Assembly (NCBI GenBank): GCA_031315865.1
Contig: JALDRJ010000002.1
Coordinates: 3,198,001-3,262,000, forward strand
Origin: Nitrospirales bacterium
GTDB lineage: Bacteria; Nitrospirota; Nitrospiria; Nitrospirales; UBA8639
Reading direction: 5' to 3'
DNA length: 64,000 nucleotides
Shown: one piece after another, positions 25,094 through 35,172 of the stretch
How positions within the stretch are numbered: position 1 is the first letter of the stretch
Layout of the letters: the number at the start of each line of letters is the position of its first letter
Notes under the pieces: generated by a model
Told to the model about the DNA's origin: nothing
The model's database searches: none
What the model saw: the letters and a program-made list of their open reading frames with translations, nothing else
Position numbers and translations under genes: made by a program

Positions 25094-26896
25094 ATGTTCA
25101 CCTCGTTCGAGGTGGGCTGCAGACTGCACCATTATTGGATCGTTTCAAGTAAGAAAAGCCCATACCCCTTCGTGAAATCCCTCGTTCGTATCGTTGCCTA
25201 CCTTGCGCCCCATCGCTCACTCGTCATCATCACATTCCTCTGTGCAGCTCTCGCCACAGGGCTCGATCTGTTGCCTCCGTGGCTGATTAAGATCGTGATC
25301 GACGAGGTCATCCCTCAACATGACCTTTCTCGACTCCCGTTGATACTGCTCGCTCTTCTGCTCGCCTATGCGTCGAAAAATCTCTTTAACGCTCTTCGGA
25401 TCCGGTTCAACAATACGCTTGAGCAACGCGTCGTTTTGGAGTTGCGTGGGCAAGTGTTTGCAGCCTTACAACGGCTTTCGTTGAATTACTTTGAAAATCG
25501 GTCAACCGGAGAAATCATGTCCCGCGTCACAAACGATACTGAACATGTCGAACGCATTTTTATCGATGGTCTCGAAGGCATCTTGACGGCCTCGCTCACC
25601 TTGATCGGAATCACGGTCATCCTATTTACGTTGAATTGGAAACTCGCCTTGCTCGTTCTCTTGCCGATCCCGATTTTGATCTTTGCCGGCGCGAAGTTTA
25701 CTACGCGTGTCCATCGGTATTATCACGATATTCGTCAAGACGCCGCCGATCTCAACGCGTATCTACAAGATGCGTTGTCGGGCATTCGCGAAACCATGGG
25801 GTTCAACAGGCATGACTATGAAAAGCACCGGTTCTCGACACGAAGTCACGCCTATAGTCAATCGAATCTAAAAGCGATGTACCTCTGGTCGGTATACTCT
25901 CCGAGCATGATTTTCATAGGAAGTTTAGGGACGGTTGTCACACTCTGGTATGGCTCCGGTCAGGTGATGGAAGGCAACTTGACGTTGGGTGAACTGGTGA
26001 TGTTTTTGTCCTATCTGGTGTTATTTTATACTCCAGTCAATCAAATCCATTCTGTGAATCATCTGCTCCAACATGCGCTCGCCGCAGGTGAACGGGTCTT
26101 CGAAGTATTAGACTTCAAGCCGGATGTCCTTGATCGGCCACGTGTGCACCCATCAGTTCCTCATTTGGCAGGTGCGGTTGCCTTTCGTGATGTTTCATTC
26201 GCCTACCGGGACGATGTGCCGATCTTGAAGGATATCTCAATGAGCATCGCGGCGGGAGAGCAGGTTGCCCTCGTCGGTCACAGCGGCGCCGGGAAATCCA
26301 CGATCATAAAACTGCTCTTTCGATTGTATGACGTCAACAAGGGAGAAATTCGCATTGATGGGTATGATCTTCGAGATTTGCCGGTACAATACCTGCGAAA
26401 CCAAATCGGATTGGTCCAACAAGAGCCGTTTTTATTCAATGGGACCGTTCGAGAAAATATTGCCTATGGCAATCTCGAAGCCTCTCAAGCCGAAGTCGAG
26501 GCCGCGGCCAAAGCATCGCATGCCCATGAATTTATCATGGAGCTCCCTGACGGATATGAGACATGGATCGGTGAACGAGGAGTCAAACTTTCCGTCGGCC
26601 AGAAGCAACGAGTCTCGATCGCGCGAGTCCTATTAAAAAATCCACCTCTGGTGATTTTTGACGAAGCCACATCCAACATCGACACTGAAACAGAGGTAAA
26701 AATCAGAGAAGCGCTCATGAACCTCATGAAAGGCCGAACGACGATCGTGATCGCCCATCGCTTATCCACGTTACACCAAGTCGATCGTATCGTCGTCTTG
26801 CATCATGGCAAAATCGTTGAGGAAGGATCGCATCATGAACTCATGGAAAAAGGAGGACCGTATTCAAGCCTTTACGAAGCCCAGTTTTACGTGTAA
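25094..26896 (+). CDS. ABC transporter, fused permease/ATPase (MsbA-like exporter)
   Basis: 600 residues: an N-terminal six-helix membrane domain (about 30-330, including RLSLNYFENRSTGEIMSRVT, the conserved first coupling helix) and a C-terminal ATPase. Walker A is GHSGAGKST, Q-loop QQEPFLF, signature LSVGQKQR (canonical LSGGQ with one substitution), Walker B LVIFDEATSNID and switch His in IAHRLST. It functions as a homodimer exporting lipids, lipid A-core or drugs across the inner membrane. The substrate cannot be read from sequence. The annotated start has a 28-residue extension that may be untranslated; an internal start near VKSLVRIVAYLAPHR fits the family better. Confidence 0.93.
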   Translation: MFTSFEVGCRLHHYWIVSSKKSPYPFVKSLVRIVAYLAPHRSLVIITFLCAALATGLDLLPPWLIKIVIDEVIPQHDLSRLPLILLALLLAYASKNLFNALRIRFNNTLEQRVVLELRGQVFAALQRLSLNYFENRSTGEIMSRVTNDTEHVERIFIDGLEGILTASLTLIGITVILFTLNWKLALLVLLPIPILIFAGAKFTTRVHRYYHDIRQDAADLNAYLQDALSGIRETMGFNRHDYEKHRFSTRSHAYSQSNLKAMYLWSVYSPSMIFIGSLGTVVTLWYGSGQVMEGNLTLGELVMFLSYLVLFYTPVNQIHSVNHLLQHALAAGERVFEVLDFKPDVLDRPRVHPSVPHLAGAVAFRDVSFAYRDDVPILKDISMSIAAGEQVALVGHSGAGKSTIIKLLFRLYDVNKGEIRIDGYDLRDLPVQYLRNQIGLVQQEPFLFNGTVRENIAYGNLEASQAEVEAAAKASHAHEFIMELPDGYETWIGERGVKLSVGQKQRVSIARVLLKNPPLVIFDEATSNIDTETEVKIREALMNLMKGRTTIVIAHRLSTLHQVDRIVVLHHGKIVEEGSHHELMEKGGPYSSLYEAQFYV

Positions 26897-26985
26897 GGGG
26901 CTGCATATGTTGTCCTTGAAGGGGAGCAGTATCCTATTCTCGGTTCTCTTCCAGCGACGATTCACGAGACACGGATGATAAATCG

Positions 26986-27195
26986 ATGAACTGTCCGATC
27001 TGTCAACAACCCATACGGTGGGAAGGAAACCGCTTTCGTCCGTTTTGCTCTGAGCGATGCCGGCTCCTGGATCTTGAAGGTTGGCTACGTGAACGGTATC
27101 GAGTCCAGCAAGACGATGATGAGTCGATGGAGCAGGACACATCGGACACCGATCCATCATCCTCATATGACCATTTACATGACGAACGTTCGTGA
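26986..27195 (+). CDS. yacG: DNA gyrase inhibitor YacG (zinc-ribbon protein)
   Basis: 69 residues. The four zinc ligands are Cys3, Cys6, Cys21 and Cys25 (CPIC...FCSERC), followed by the family's RLLDLEGWL segment. Characterised YacG binds GyrB and inhibits DNA gyrase. The acidic, serine-rich tail (about 43-69) is longer than the minimal fold. It stands 89 bp after the ABC exporter in the same direction. Confidence 0.9.
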   Translation: MNCPICQQPIRWEGNRFRPFCSERCRLLDLEGWLRERYRVQQDDDESMEQDTSDTDPSSSYDHLHDERS

Positions 27196-27382
27196 CACGT
27201 CAGTCAGGACCCGTCACTAATCCGTCTGAAAGGCACGCAAACGATCTGCATTCGTTCCAACGTAAATGGTTCAGCCTTAGACTGACGAAAGGCTGGAAGT
27301 TTGAGTGACGGCTTATTATGATAGGGTGGCTAGACAGCTCCGGTTGTTTCGTTTGTCATTATTAATTCAAAGATAAACCGAT

Positions 27383-27934
27383 ATGGCGAAAGTTATCACA
27401 GCTCGTAAGGTCGAAGGGGAAGTCGAAAAGGCTCATGATTATGTGCGTACACATATCCTGTTTCCTGCTGGGATGACCGGCTTGATCACGATGGTGATCG
27501 GAGTGGTTGGTCTCCTTGTTCAACTCTGGAATGACACGTACTCATGGGAAACCTTCACCTCAAGTTCAGCACTTCTGATCATTGGCGTCTTAGTCGGACT
27601 CGCCCAAACTAAATATCATCAATTTCTCTTACGGGAATTCCCATCATTTTTTGCCAGTCGAATGAGGACCGCGACGCAACGCTCCGTGCAAAAGGCCCGG
27701 AAGGCTGCGGCGGAGTCTCCCGTTGAGCATCGAGGAAGGGGGCTCGTTCCGCTCTGGTATCTCCTGGGGATCACGCTCTTTATCGGTCTTTCTATCGTGA
27801 CCATTTTCGCTGGCTACATTCATCCCGTTCCCGCGTTTGCCCTACCATGGGCAGGATACTTCTGGGCCAAGATGTTTTTTTGGAAAGGGATTATCCTGCC
27901 GCCGGCGAAAAAAGGGAAAAAGCAGAAAGCATAA
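27383..27934 (+). CDS. Putative inner-membrane protein, four spans
   Basis: 183 residues with four hydrophobic segments at about 28-48, 61-77, 123-143 and 150-170, and a highly basic C-terminal tail (PPAKKGKKQKA). A charged cytoplasmic loop sits between spans 2 and 3 (RTATQRSVQKARKAAAESP). No family was recognised. It is convergent with lpxD, separated by 107 bp. Confidence 0.7.
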   Translation: MAKVITARKVEGEVEKAHDYVRTHILFPAGMTGLITMVIGVVGLLVQLWNDTYSWETFTSSSALLIIGVLVGLAQTKYHQFLLREFPSFFASRMRTATQRSVQKARKAAAESPVEHRGRGLVPLWYLLGITLFIGLSIVTIFAGYIHPVPAFALPWAGYFWAKMFFWKGIILPPAKKGKKQKA

Positions 27935-28041
27935 TGGAAAGTTATTTCGTCGAAAGGCCAACGCCGACAGGTTGAGTAGGAGAACCTGCTTGACCGCACC
28001 GGACTGCTAACAATGGCAGACAGCAACGATTGTCTAGAACG

Positions 28042-29085
28042 TTAGGCTTTCTTCTCGATCGCCGTCAGCCGGTCGCTCAATCGTTGAATTTCTTTTCGTA
28101 ACTCTGGAAGCCTCTGGTATATCGATTCTGATTTGAGCCATGACCGGTAGTCGAATCCCATGTGACCACCGATGGCTTGACCAGGCTCGATATTCTTCGT
28201 GACCCCCGTGCCTGCGGCGATCTTGGCTCTCTCACCGATCGTGAGGTGATCAACAATGCCCGCTTGTCCCCCAACCATGACATGATCATTGAGTGTCGTG
28301 CTACCAGCTATCCCGGCTTGCGCGACGATAATACAATGTTCCCCAATGTGAACATTGTGGGCGATTTGGACTTGGTTATCGACTTTGGTGCCGCGCTTAA
28401 TCGTCGTCACGCCAAATGTCGCGCGATCAATCGTCACATTCGCGCCAAGCTCGACGTCATCTTCAATATGAACACTTCCCAGTTGTGGAATTTTCTTGTG
28501 TTGTCCTTCATGTTGAACATAGCCAAATCCATCACTTCCAATCACGGTGTTCCCATGAACGATCACTCGAGCTCCAAGATAACATCCTTCCAAGACGATC
28601 ACATTGGGATATAGAATCGAGTCGTCACCGATCACGACATCATCTCCTATATACACACCAGGATAGACGGTAACTCGCGCTCCCACGCGAACACGGTCAC
28701 CGAGAGTCACGAACGAACCGATGAATGTTTCCGGTCCGATATGAACGTCCATGCCCTTGCACACGTGCTCGGATATGCCTTGCCGGGACGATCGCGTGAG
28801 GAAGTAACGCTCCGTGAGACAGGCAAAGGCGTAAAGGGGATTGGGGGTGATGAGTTGAGGCCGGGATTCATCCGCTAATGGCTGAGCAATCACGAACGCT
28901 GAGGCGTGCGAGCGCCGAGCCAGCGAAGACAGATTCGGACTTGTCACAAACGCCAAGTCGCCCACTTGCGCCTGCTCGAGACTCGCCACACCCGTAAGCA
29001 GGGTTTCTCCAGAGCCCTGGACGCGACCGTGCACGAATTGCGCTAGCTCATCTAAACAAACCCCTGGATTCAGTTTGGGCGGCAT
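28042..29085 (-). CDS. lpxD: UDP-3-O-acylglucosamine N-acyltransferase
   Basis: 347 residues, the expected length. The N-terminal uridine-binding domain ([32 protein letters not shown]) precedes a left-handed beta-helix of hexapeptide repeats (from about 110: [19 protein letters not shown] onwards). It carries the LpxD-specific GSDGFGYV segment and [20 protein letters not shown] with the catalytic His. The C-terminal helix [15 protein letters not shown] is typical. It adds the N-linked acyl chain to UDP-acyl-GlcN in lipid A synthesis. It is isolated here from lpxA/fabZ. It shows that the organism makes lipid A. Confidence 0.96.
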   Translation of the reverse strand: MPPKLNPGVCLDELAQFVHGRVQGSGETLLTGVASLEQAQVGDLAFVTSPNLSSLARRSHASAFVIAQPLADESRPQLITPNPLYAFACLTERYFLTRSSRQGISEHVCKGMDVHIGPETFIGSFVTLGDRVRVGARVTVYPGVYIGDDVVIGDDSILYPNVIVLEGCYLGARVIVHGNTVIGSDGFGYVQHEGQHKKIPQLGSVHIEDDVELGANVTIDRATFGVTTIKRGTKVDNQVQIAHNVHIGEHCIIVAQAGIAGSTTLNDHVMVGGQAGIVDHLTIGERAKIAAGTGVTKNIEPGQAIGGHMGFDYRSWLKSESIYQRLPELRKEIQRLSDRLTAIEKKA

Positions 29086-29268
29086 AGGTCTGAACAGAAT
29101 TTTGACTCAGGAGAGCCGTTCTAAAGAGCACTTCTTGAATGTGAAACCGATTGCATGCTACGTACATGAAACTAGCCAATCCACTTCTTTGAGTCAAGTG
29201 AGACGGATGAGGAATTATCTGATAATAACTCCATGATTTGGAATGCGAGTGACCGTTAAGGAGGACTG

Positions 29269-29757
29269 GTGTTGAGCCGAGTAAAAAAGCACAAAACCAA
29301 ATTCAACACGATGCTCCCTGTAGTTGAGAGGAGTGTCGGTCGGCCATCTTTTTTGAGCCAGCAGCTACCCATGACTCGGATCATGACATACTGGATGCCG
29401 GTAGTACTCTATGCCGGCCTGATCGTCTTCCTGTCATCACTATCATCCACAGGCATGAAAATCCCGTCTCTTTTTTATGGGTACGATGATAAAATCATTC
29501 ATGCCATTGAATACGCGATTCTGGCGATGCTGTGCTATCGCGCCTATCTTGGGACATTCGTCGAAAGACTGGCGATGTATGCGCCGGTGTTGGCGATCGT
29601 GACGGCTGTACTGTTTGGGGTCACGGATGAAATTCATCAGGCGTTCGTCCCCCTTCGACATGCCGATGTGTGGGACCTCGTCGCTGATGCCGTCGGATCT
29701 TTCCTCGGCGTGGCAGCCTGGAAATGGTATATGAAAATTTCAGCATTGGAATCATGA
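29269..29757 (+). CDS. VanZ-like family membrane protein
   Basis: 162 residues from GTG 29269 (a TTG three bases on is equally well placed after AAGGAGG at 29258-29264). Hydrophobic spans with the VanZ signature: PVVLYAGLIVFLSS at the first helix, DDKIIHAIEYAILAML in the second, then FGVTDEIHQAFVPLRHADV and DLVADAVGSFLG ('D..Hq.f.p.R..d..D...n..G'). VanZ-like proteins are small integral membrane proteins, some linked to glycopeptide tolerance; the biochemical role is generally unknown. It is not obviously in an operon. Confidence 0.88.
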   Translation: MLSRVKKHKTKFNTMLPVVERSVGRPSFLSQQLPMTRIMTYWMPVVLYAGLIVFLSSLSSTGMKIPSLFYGYDDKIIHAIEYAILAMLCYRAYLGTFVERLAMYAPVLAIVTAVLFGVTDEIHQAFVPLRHADVWDLVADAVGSFLGVAAWKWYMKISALES

Positions 29758-29882
29758 TCGCATAGCCGTTTCAGTGATACCAAAACCATACCGCGCTTCC
29801 TTGTACGCCTGTGCGCTTCAAGACGCGAAAGAAACATCCCTGTGGGTCAGGACATTCAAGCGGGTATCACCTTCTGCTTGTG

Positions 29883-29946
29883 TCAACGTCGTACCACGCG
29901 GAGTGTGCCGTATTCATTAATTGGAACTCATTTGGATTCGCAATAA
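29883..29946 (+). repeat. 64-bp dispersed intergenic repeat, copy 2
   Basis: Second copy of the block at 14052-14115 (52 of 64 bases identical, no gaps), between the VanZ-like gene and the TPR gene and in the same orientation. The best conserved parts are TCAACGTCGTAC and the 3' section from ATTGGAAC to TTTGGATTCGC-ATAA. Confidence 0.7.
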
Positions 29947-30033
29947 CCTCGCTGTTTTCCTCATTTGCCCCTACCTAACGTCTTTTAGTATCGTAAATTA
30001 TCTGGCTTTACACATCCGAACCGAAAGAGCGCT

Positions 30034-30753
30034 ATGCGTTGTGTGATCAAGACACTCGCTCTTCTCATGATAGTCATGTTGACAGTCATCGACCATCAAC
30101 ATGTACTCGGGAACACGCACGATGAATGGGAAATCAAAAACACGAGTGGCTTACAAGCCTACAAAGCGCAGCAATACGAGCAGGCTATTCAATTATTCAA
30201 AGAAGCGTTACTGACCATCCCCGAAGAAGAGCAACCCAACTCACGTCAAGCGATGACGCTCAACAATGTGGCAGCCGCTCATGAAGCGCTGGGACGGTAC
30301 GACGAAGCCGAGCTGTATTATCAGCAATCGCTCACGGTCGTCGAGCGCATTCAGGGCCCGAATCACCCCGACTTACTCCCTGGGCTGAAAAATCTCGCGA
30401 TTCTTCACCGAGAGCAGCGGAATTTTGACCAAGCCGAACGCCTCTACCAGCGCAGTGTATTCATCATTCAGCACATTTTAGGAAATTCGCATCCACACCT
30501 TATTCCCGGGCTCCTGGACCTCGCCCATGTGAGCCAGGCGCAAGGAGAATATGGGCGGGCAGAAGGATATTATGAACGCGCGTTAGCAATCGGAGAAGCT
30601 GAACTGGCTCCGGCTCATCATCAGACACAAACGATTCGAATGCAATATGCCAATCTTCTCCGTCATCTCAATCGAATAGATGATGCAGAAGAACTGGAAC
30701 GCCGGGCTCGTCGTGGCCTGGAGAACCCTGGCAACTATAGCGAATCCAAATAA
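30034..30753 (+). CDS. Secreted tetratricopeptide-repeat protein
   Basis: 239 residues. The signal peptide is TLALLMIVMLTVIDHQHVLG. About four TPR units follow: QAYKAQQYEQAIQLFKEAL, NVAAAHEALGRYDEAELYY, KNLAILHREQRNFDQAERLY and LDLAHVSQAQGEYGRAEGYY, with GPNHPDLLPG and GNSHPHLIPG inserts typical of the TPR_10/TPR_12 type. It is a periplasmic protein-interaction scaffold. The function is unknown, and it converges on ychF. Confidence 0.85.
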   Translation: MRCVIKTLALLMIVMLTVIDHQHVLGNTHDEWEIKNTSGLQAYKAQQYEQAIQLFKEALLTIPEEEQPNSRQAMTLNNVAAAHEALGRYDEAELYYQQSLTVVERIQGPNHPDLLPGLKNLAILHREQRNFDQAERLYQRSVFIIQHILGNSHPHLIPGLLDLAHVSQAQGEYGRAEGYYERALAIGEAELAPAHHQTQTIRMQYANLLRHLNRIDDAEELERRARRGLENPGNYSESK

Positions 30754-30809
30754 GTTCCAAACGATGATCTTTGAAAGAATGGGGAGAAAGAATGGGATCG
30801 GAAGTTCAA

Positions 30810-31880
30810 CTACACGTTGAATTTGAAATGACAGACGTCTCCGTCCTTGACTTCATACTCCTTTCCCTCTGAACGAATAAGTCCTCGTTCGCGTAAAGCG
30901 GTCTCAGATCCATGCAGATCGATGTCTGAAAAGGCATAGATATCCGCCTTAATGAAGCCCCTTTCAAAATCAGAATGAATGACCCCGGCAGCTTGTGGGG
31001 CTTTTGTGCCTATCGGGATGGTCCAGGCCCGTACCTCCGAGGGACCGCCGGTAAAGTAGGAAGTCAATCCCAACGTCGCGTAGGCGGCCACGATGACTTT
31101 TTCGAGCCCGCTGCATTCCATCCCAAGATCTTTCATGAATAAGGCCCGATCTTCACCAGATAATTCAGCGATCTCGCTCTCTAATTTCCCACAGAGCACG
31201 ACCGATTTGGAACCGCGATTTTCGGTAAAAGCCTGGAAGTCTGAAATCACGGATGCGTCAGGCGATTCATCCGTATTCCCGACGTAGAGCATCGGTTGTG
31301 CTGTTAACAGAAAATAGGGTTTGAGGATCTCAGGAGCCAGGCCTAATGCTCGCGCGGGCCGGCCCGCTTCGAGTCCGCTCTTGAGCGTATCCAGAATTTC
31401 GAGCGTTTCTTTCGATGCCTTATCCCCCGCGCGTGCCTTTCCTGACACTTTGTCATACTGACGCGTGAGACTATCCAAGTCGGCCAGCATGAGTTCTGTT
31501 TCGATGATTTCAATGTCGCGTTGAGGGTCGACTCCTCCCATCGTGTGCACGACTTCGGAATCTTCAAAGAGCCGAACCATATGCAGAATGGCATCGACCT
31601 CGCGAATGTTCGCCAGAAACTTATTCCCTAAACCTTCACCCTGCGCTGCGCCCTTGACCAGCCCCGCGATGTCGACAAACCGGCAGGACGCCGGAATGGT
31701 CTTTTGGGGTTGAAAAATTTCCGTAAGACGAGCAAGGCGAGCATCTGGAACTCCAACGACGCCGACATTGGGTTCGATCGTCGTAAAGGGATAGTTCGAG
31801 GCTGCCGCCGTGCCGGACGTTAATGCATTAAAAATGGTGGACTTGCCCACATTGGGAAGTCCCACGATACCAATTTCCAT
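30810..31880 (-). CDS. ychF: Redox-responsive ribosome-binding ATPase YchF
   Basis: 356 residues. The P-loop is GLPNVGKS (7-14), G2 region [15 protein letters not shown]3 [23 protein letters not shown] sits in place of the NKxD motif, the hallmark by which YchF prefers ATP to GTP. The C-terminal TGS domain ends in [11 protein letters not shown]. It is a conserved obg-family ATPase that binds ribosomes and influences oxidative-stress responses. It is a single gene here. Confidence 0.97.
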   Translation of the reverse strand: MEIGIVGLPNVGKSTIFNALTSGTAAASNYPFTTIEPNVGVVGVPDARLARLTEIFQPQKTIPASCRFVDIAGLVKGAAQGEGLGNKFLANIREVDAILHMVRLFEDSEVVHTMGGVDPQRDIEIIETELMLADLDSLTRQYDKVSGKARAGDKASKETLEILDTLKSGLEAGRPARALGLAPEILKPYFLLTAQPMLYVGNTDESPDASVISDFQAFTENRGSKSVVLCGKLESEIAELSGEDRALFMKDLGMECSGLEKVIVAAYATLGLTSYFTGGPSEVRAWTIPIGTKAPQAAGVIHSDFERGFIKADIYAFSDIDLHGSETALRERGLIRSEGKEYEVKDGDVCHFKFNV

Positions 31881-31962
31881 AGGGAACAGACCTTATCAGA
31901 AACCTCAGGGATGAATCCTTAAGCCAAAAGGCCTATGCACAGGCTTTGACATTCTGTTTGGC

Positions 31963-33243
31963 TCATAGAGGAGCACGGAGAAATGAGGTAAGAGCTTCTA
32001 GGATTTCGTCATTCTTAACCAGCTCGGTATGGCTTACATGATAGGCGGACATGGTCGTATGAAACACCCCTCGAAAAGCGTCTGGAAGGGCTGCGGAGCG
32101 AACCGTGACTGTTTCATCGCCATCTTCATACAGCCGATCGGGATCGATGGATGGAATGACCTGGGCCTGCTTATCATTGTCAAAGTACAAACACAGACAG
32201 TCTTCCGTGTCCTTCTCTATTAAGACTCCATGATCCAAGGTACGGAAACCCTGGCCGTACATGTACAGGAGAGGAGGGGAGGAAGGACTCGAACCAGACT
32301 TGGGGACGTTGAGCAGTTCCAAAAACCGCCGTGAACGATCGAGCCAATGGGTCATGTATTCTGCCCGATGTTCGATAACGGTTGGCGGAAGATTCTTTTG
32401 GTGATTCAGCAATCCCCATCCGTAGGCTTTCCAGTTTGAGGAAACCCTGATCATGTGAGGGAGTCTGTTGAGGTCAGTGGTGAGCAAACGGTCTCCCTTT
32501 AGAATCGGTAAGGTAAAGTAACTCGAAGGGAAGGAAGAATAGGCTTCAGCAGTCAGAAGGGAAGTATTTAGCTTCGCGGTCACCCCATAATTCATGTTGC
32601 GAAACGAATTCATCACGCCTTGAAACGGCACGCCGATCATCACGGCAGAAGAAACTCTTTGCGCTCCTTCCCAGGTCTCGATTGCGGTATTTGGATCCTG
32701 ATTTCCGTATCGAAGATAATAGCTCAGGATCAGCCCCCCCAGGCTATGCGCCACGACCGAGATTTTTTTCGTGCCCTGGGCTTGCAGTTGAAGGATGAGC
32801 GCATCGAGGCTCCGCACGGCATCCATCAAATCTTTCCGCCAGTCATACGCCAACGGGATCACTGAGCCAGGCAGATCCTCGATGCCGCGTAGCCGGTCCA
32901 GGATCGACCGGTAGACATCGACTTCATACAGGAGGGGAATGACCGGAACGGTTTCGAGCACCTCGGTCGCATGTAAGTTGATAGTGTCGGTGAGTTTCAG
33001 ATCGTCAACAGGGAGCGTTAATGGTTGTTGACCGAAGAGCAATTCACTGGCTGACACCCACACAACGGAATCATCCGAATCACGAGCCAACTTCGTACCA
33101 TAGTATCCTGGGATGAAAATAATTGCCGATGGTGGATGAACAGATGGTGCGTCTTTTGAGGTTCTCTGAACGTGACAACCAAACGACAGCACACAGAGGG
33201 CGAGTAACATCGACACGGCCCAGAAGTTTCGAGGAGCACTCAT
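31963..33243 (-). CDS. LCAT-like lipase/acyltransferase lipoprotein
   Basis: 426 residues. The lipoprotein signal ends at LSFGC (lipobox), so it is predicted to be an envelope lipoprotein. The alpha/beta-hydrolase core has AIIFIPGYYGTKL (oxyanion strand), DWRKDLMDAVRSL, and the nucleophile elbow VVAHSLGGLIL with Ser in AHSLGG. A late His (FHTTMSAYH or TELV region) and an Asp complete a plausible triad. The arrangement resembles lecithin:cholesterol acyltransferase-type (PF02450) enzymes that cleave or transfer acyl chains of phospholipids. Bacterial members are poorly characterised. It is followed at 42 bp by an unknown secreted protein upstream on the same strand. Confidence 0.82.
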   Translation of the reverse strand: MSAPRNFWAVSMLLALCVLSFGCHVQRTSKDAPSVHPPSAIIFIPGYYGTKLARDSDDSVVWVSASELLFGQQPLTLPVDDLKLTDTINLHATEVLETVPVIPLLYEVDVYRSILDRLRGIEDLPGSVIPLAYDWRKDLMDAVRSLDALILQLQAQGTKKISVVAHSLGGLILSYYLRYGNQDPNTAIETWEGAQRVSSAVMIGVPFQGVMNSFRNMNYGVTAKLNTSLLTAEAYSSFPSSYFTLPILKGDRLLTTDLNRLPHMIRVSSNWKAYGWGLLNHQKNLPPTVIEHRAEYMTHWLDRSRRFLELLNVPKSGSSPSSPPLLYMYGQGFRTLDHGVLIEKDTEDCLCLYFDNDKQAQVIPSIDPDRLYEDGDETVTVRSAALPDAFRGVFHTTMSAYHVSHTELVKNDEILEALTSFLRAPL

Positions 33244-33284
33244 CGTATAGAAGAAGATACAGACAGAATGTTTAGTCGTTCATG

Positions 33285-33782
33285 TCAAGGCGCGCCGGTA
33301 TAGGGAACATCGAGGTAATCTTTGGTGCGCTTGACCTGTTTGAGGTGGATAGTCCAGGGGCCGGACGCGATGATTTTCAGATAAAATGTCCCCCCTAAAG
33401 GATGAAACGCCGTCCCGGAAGAGTCCGCTGAGTTCGCCAGAATGATCGGTTCATACATTTCAAACGATCGAAGAACCTGTTCTGTTTGACTCAGGTTTCC
33501 TTCATACAAGTCCGCGACGCCATAGGCCGATAGCTGAAATGAAGGAGAGTCGGTCTCCCACCTGACCTCCCACCCATCTTTTAAGGTAAACATCTGCGTG
33601 GTTGTCGAATCGTTCCCGGAAAAATACAGGTCATTCGATGACGGCAGGGAAGATGTTTCCGCCAAGAGTAGCGAATGCCTTTCGAACGCAAAGCATATCC
33701 AAATCACGAGAGATAGGATAACAATCAAAAAACCGGACCGGCGTTTACAGAAAGGGGCACTAGAACCATTGCAATTGGACAT
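33285..33782 (-). CDS. Unknown secreted or anchored protein
   Basis: 165 residues. One hydrophobic segment near the N terminus (FLIVILSLVIWICFAF) acts as signal or anchor. The remainder looks beta-rich (STTTQMFTLKDGWEVRWET ... GTFYLKIIASGPWTIHLKQ), the repeated 'W.v.W' / 'PW.i.l.Q' pattern suggesting a small beta-sandwich. No named family was recognised. It lies between the LCAT-like lipoprotein and a DUF5069 gene, all on the - strand with short gaps (20-41 bp), so they are probably co-transcribed. Confidence 0.65.
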   Translation of the reverse strand: MSNCNGSSAPFCKRRSGFLIVILSLVIWICFAFERHSLLLAETSSLPSSNDLYFSGNDSTTTQMFTLKDGWEVRWETDSPSFQLSAYGVADLYEGNLSQTEQVLRSFEMYEPIILANSADSSGTAFHPLGGTFYLKIIASGPWTIHLKQVKRTKDYLDVPYTGAP

Positions 33783-33802
33783 GGAGAAGTATCGCGTGTT
33801 CG

Positions 33803-34243
33803 TTAATTTCCACGTTCGCTACGGAGAGAAACGGTTCGTCCTTCCTCTAAATCCAGAAGATCCGCCCAGGTGACGACGTCTTGACGCGTCGAATCCACCG
33901 CGTTCCGAATTTCGAGAAAATAGTCCCATTTTTCTGGAGTATCGGGGCCTCGATTGAGCATCCTGGTATTCCATTCATGGATTTCAGGCTCTGATCGTTT
34001 CGTTCCGTGAGTCTGAACCCACTGGAGAACTTCTTGATCTGTTCGTTCTCGAACGGCGTGAAGAAAATCTTCTGCATTGATGCCTATGAACTCGAGCAGA
34101 AAGGCATCGAGAGGACAAGGATAACGATACTCACCTAACACGCCTATCACGTGAGCCCGGCATTTATCGATCATTCGACCCAGATGGACATAGGGCCCTA
34201 ATCGGTCTCTGAGACTACGGGGAAACTGTGTGCGAAGGTCCAT
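33803..34243 (-). CDS. DUF5069 domain protein
   Basis: 146 residues. PRSLRDRLGPYVHLGRMIDK, then CRAHVIGVLGEYRYPCPLD and FLLEFIGINAEDFLHAV followed by TDQEVLQWV reproduce the DUF5069 consensus (a cytoplasmic family of unknown role, common in Nitrospira, Acidobacteria and Verrucomicrobia). No signal peptide. Its neighbours give no firm clue. Confidence 0.85.
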   Translation of the reverse strand: MDLRTQFPRSLRDRLGPYVHLGRMIDKCRAHVIGVLGEYRYPCPLDAFLLEFIGINAEDFLHAVRERTDQEVLQWVQTHGTKRSEPEIHEWNTRMLNRGPDTPEKWDYFLEIRNAVDSTRQDVVTWADLLDLEEGRTVSLRSERGN

Positions 34244-34317
34244 GGAAAGCAGGGGAACGCAAGCATGAGAAGTGGGAGCGGTATCGAGACTCTACACTCC
34301 CACTCCTCAAAAAACGA

Positions 34318-34992
34318 TCACAGCATGTGGTGATTTTCGAACGTTAACGTCTTCGTCACGATGGCATTATTTTCATACGAAATAATGCGCCGTGTGGCGG
34401 GAAGATCAGAGGCTCCCACGCGCACATGAGTATCCGAAAAGCTCTCGACATTCTTCAAGGAACCATCCTTCGGAGAAAAATAGTAGACCGTATACCGAGT
34501 CGTCAGATACTTCTGATCTTCTGTGATGGCACTGTCTTCCACATTGATCGTAAACGCGACATAGGGCATTTTGCGATTGATCTGCGTGATGCGATTATCT
34601 TTGACCCGGTACCACGACCCCATCCCATCTCCATGAATGGTCACCCGTTGCCCCAAAGGATGATGATCATCCCCATCCAGCGTGAGCGCGTATTTCCCGT
34701 CGGATTCCTCAAAGTTACGGGGGCCGCGATGGACGGCAATCATCCCGATCTGATTTTCAGCCCATTTCTTCAGTTCTTCATCATCAATATTGACCGTGAC
34801 GTCTTTGGGCCCTTTCACGGTCACAACCCCTTTGGTCTCGACTCCATCGACATTGATACGTAAATCAGCCTCGAAGCCCGAAAAATCAGGTTGCCATCGC
34901 GCGGTCTTATTAAACGCTCCACGAAGCAGGTCTTTGGCTTTCGGATCATCTTGAACTGTGGTTTCGTTTTCTTCTCGCGTATACATTTCCAT
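34318..34992 (-). CDS. DUF3386 family protein
   Basis: 224 residues from the Met giving MEMYTREEN, chosen because GAAGGGA lies 9 nt upstream; the frame is open six codons more. AKDLLRGAFNKTARWQPDF, then VHRGPRNFEESDGKYALTL, GMGSWYRVKDNRITQINR and LPATRRIISYEN match the DUF3386 consensus, best known from cyanobacteria. No signal peptide. The role is unknown; the fold is expected to be beta-rich. It is divergent from the Pel operon, whose sigma-54 promoter lies about 180 bp away. Confidence 0.85.
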   Translation of the reverse strand: MEMYTREENETTVQDDPKAKDLLRGAFNKTARWQPDFSGFEADLRINVDGVETKGVVTVKGPKDVTVNIDDEELKKWAENQIGMIAVHRGPRNFEESDGKYALTLDGDDHHPLGQRVTIHGDGMGSWYRVKDNRITQINRKMPYVAFTINVEDSAITEDQKYLTTRYTVYYFSPKDGSLKNVESFSDTHVRVGASDLPATRRIISYENNAIVTKTLTFENHHML

Positions 34993-35172
34993 GACGCTCA
35001 TTCCCTTCATTCAATAGGAGATAAATAATGCGTATCGGGATCGTTAGTACTCGTAGCCCATTATAGAGAAACGGCTTTCTCATGAACAACTGACCGGCGC
35101 GGCGTCAATCGGAACACTCAAATCATCCGATTGTGCACGATCGCGTGAAATGACCAGAAACGCACGAACATT

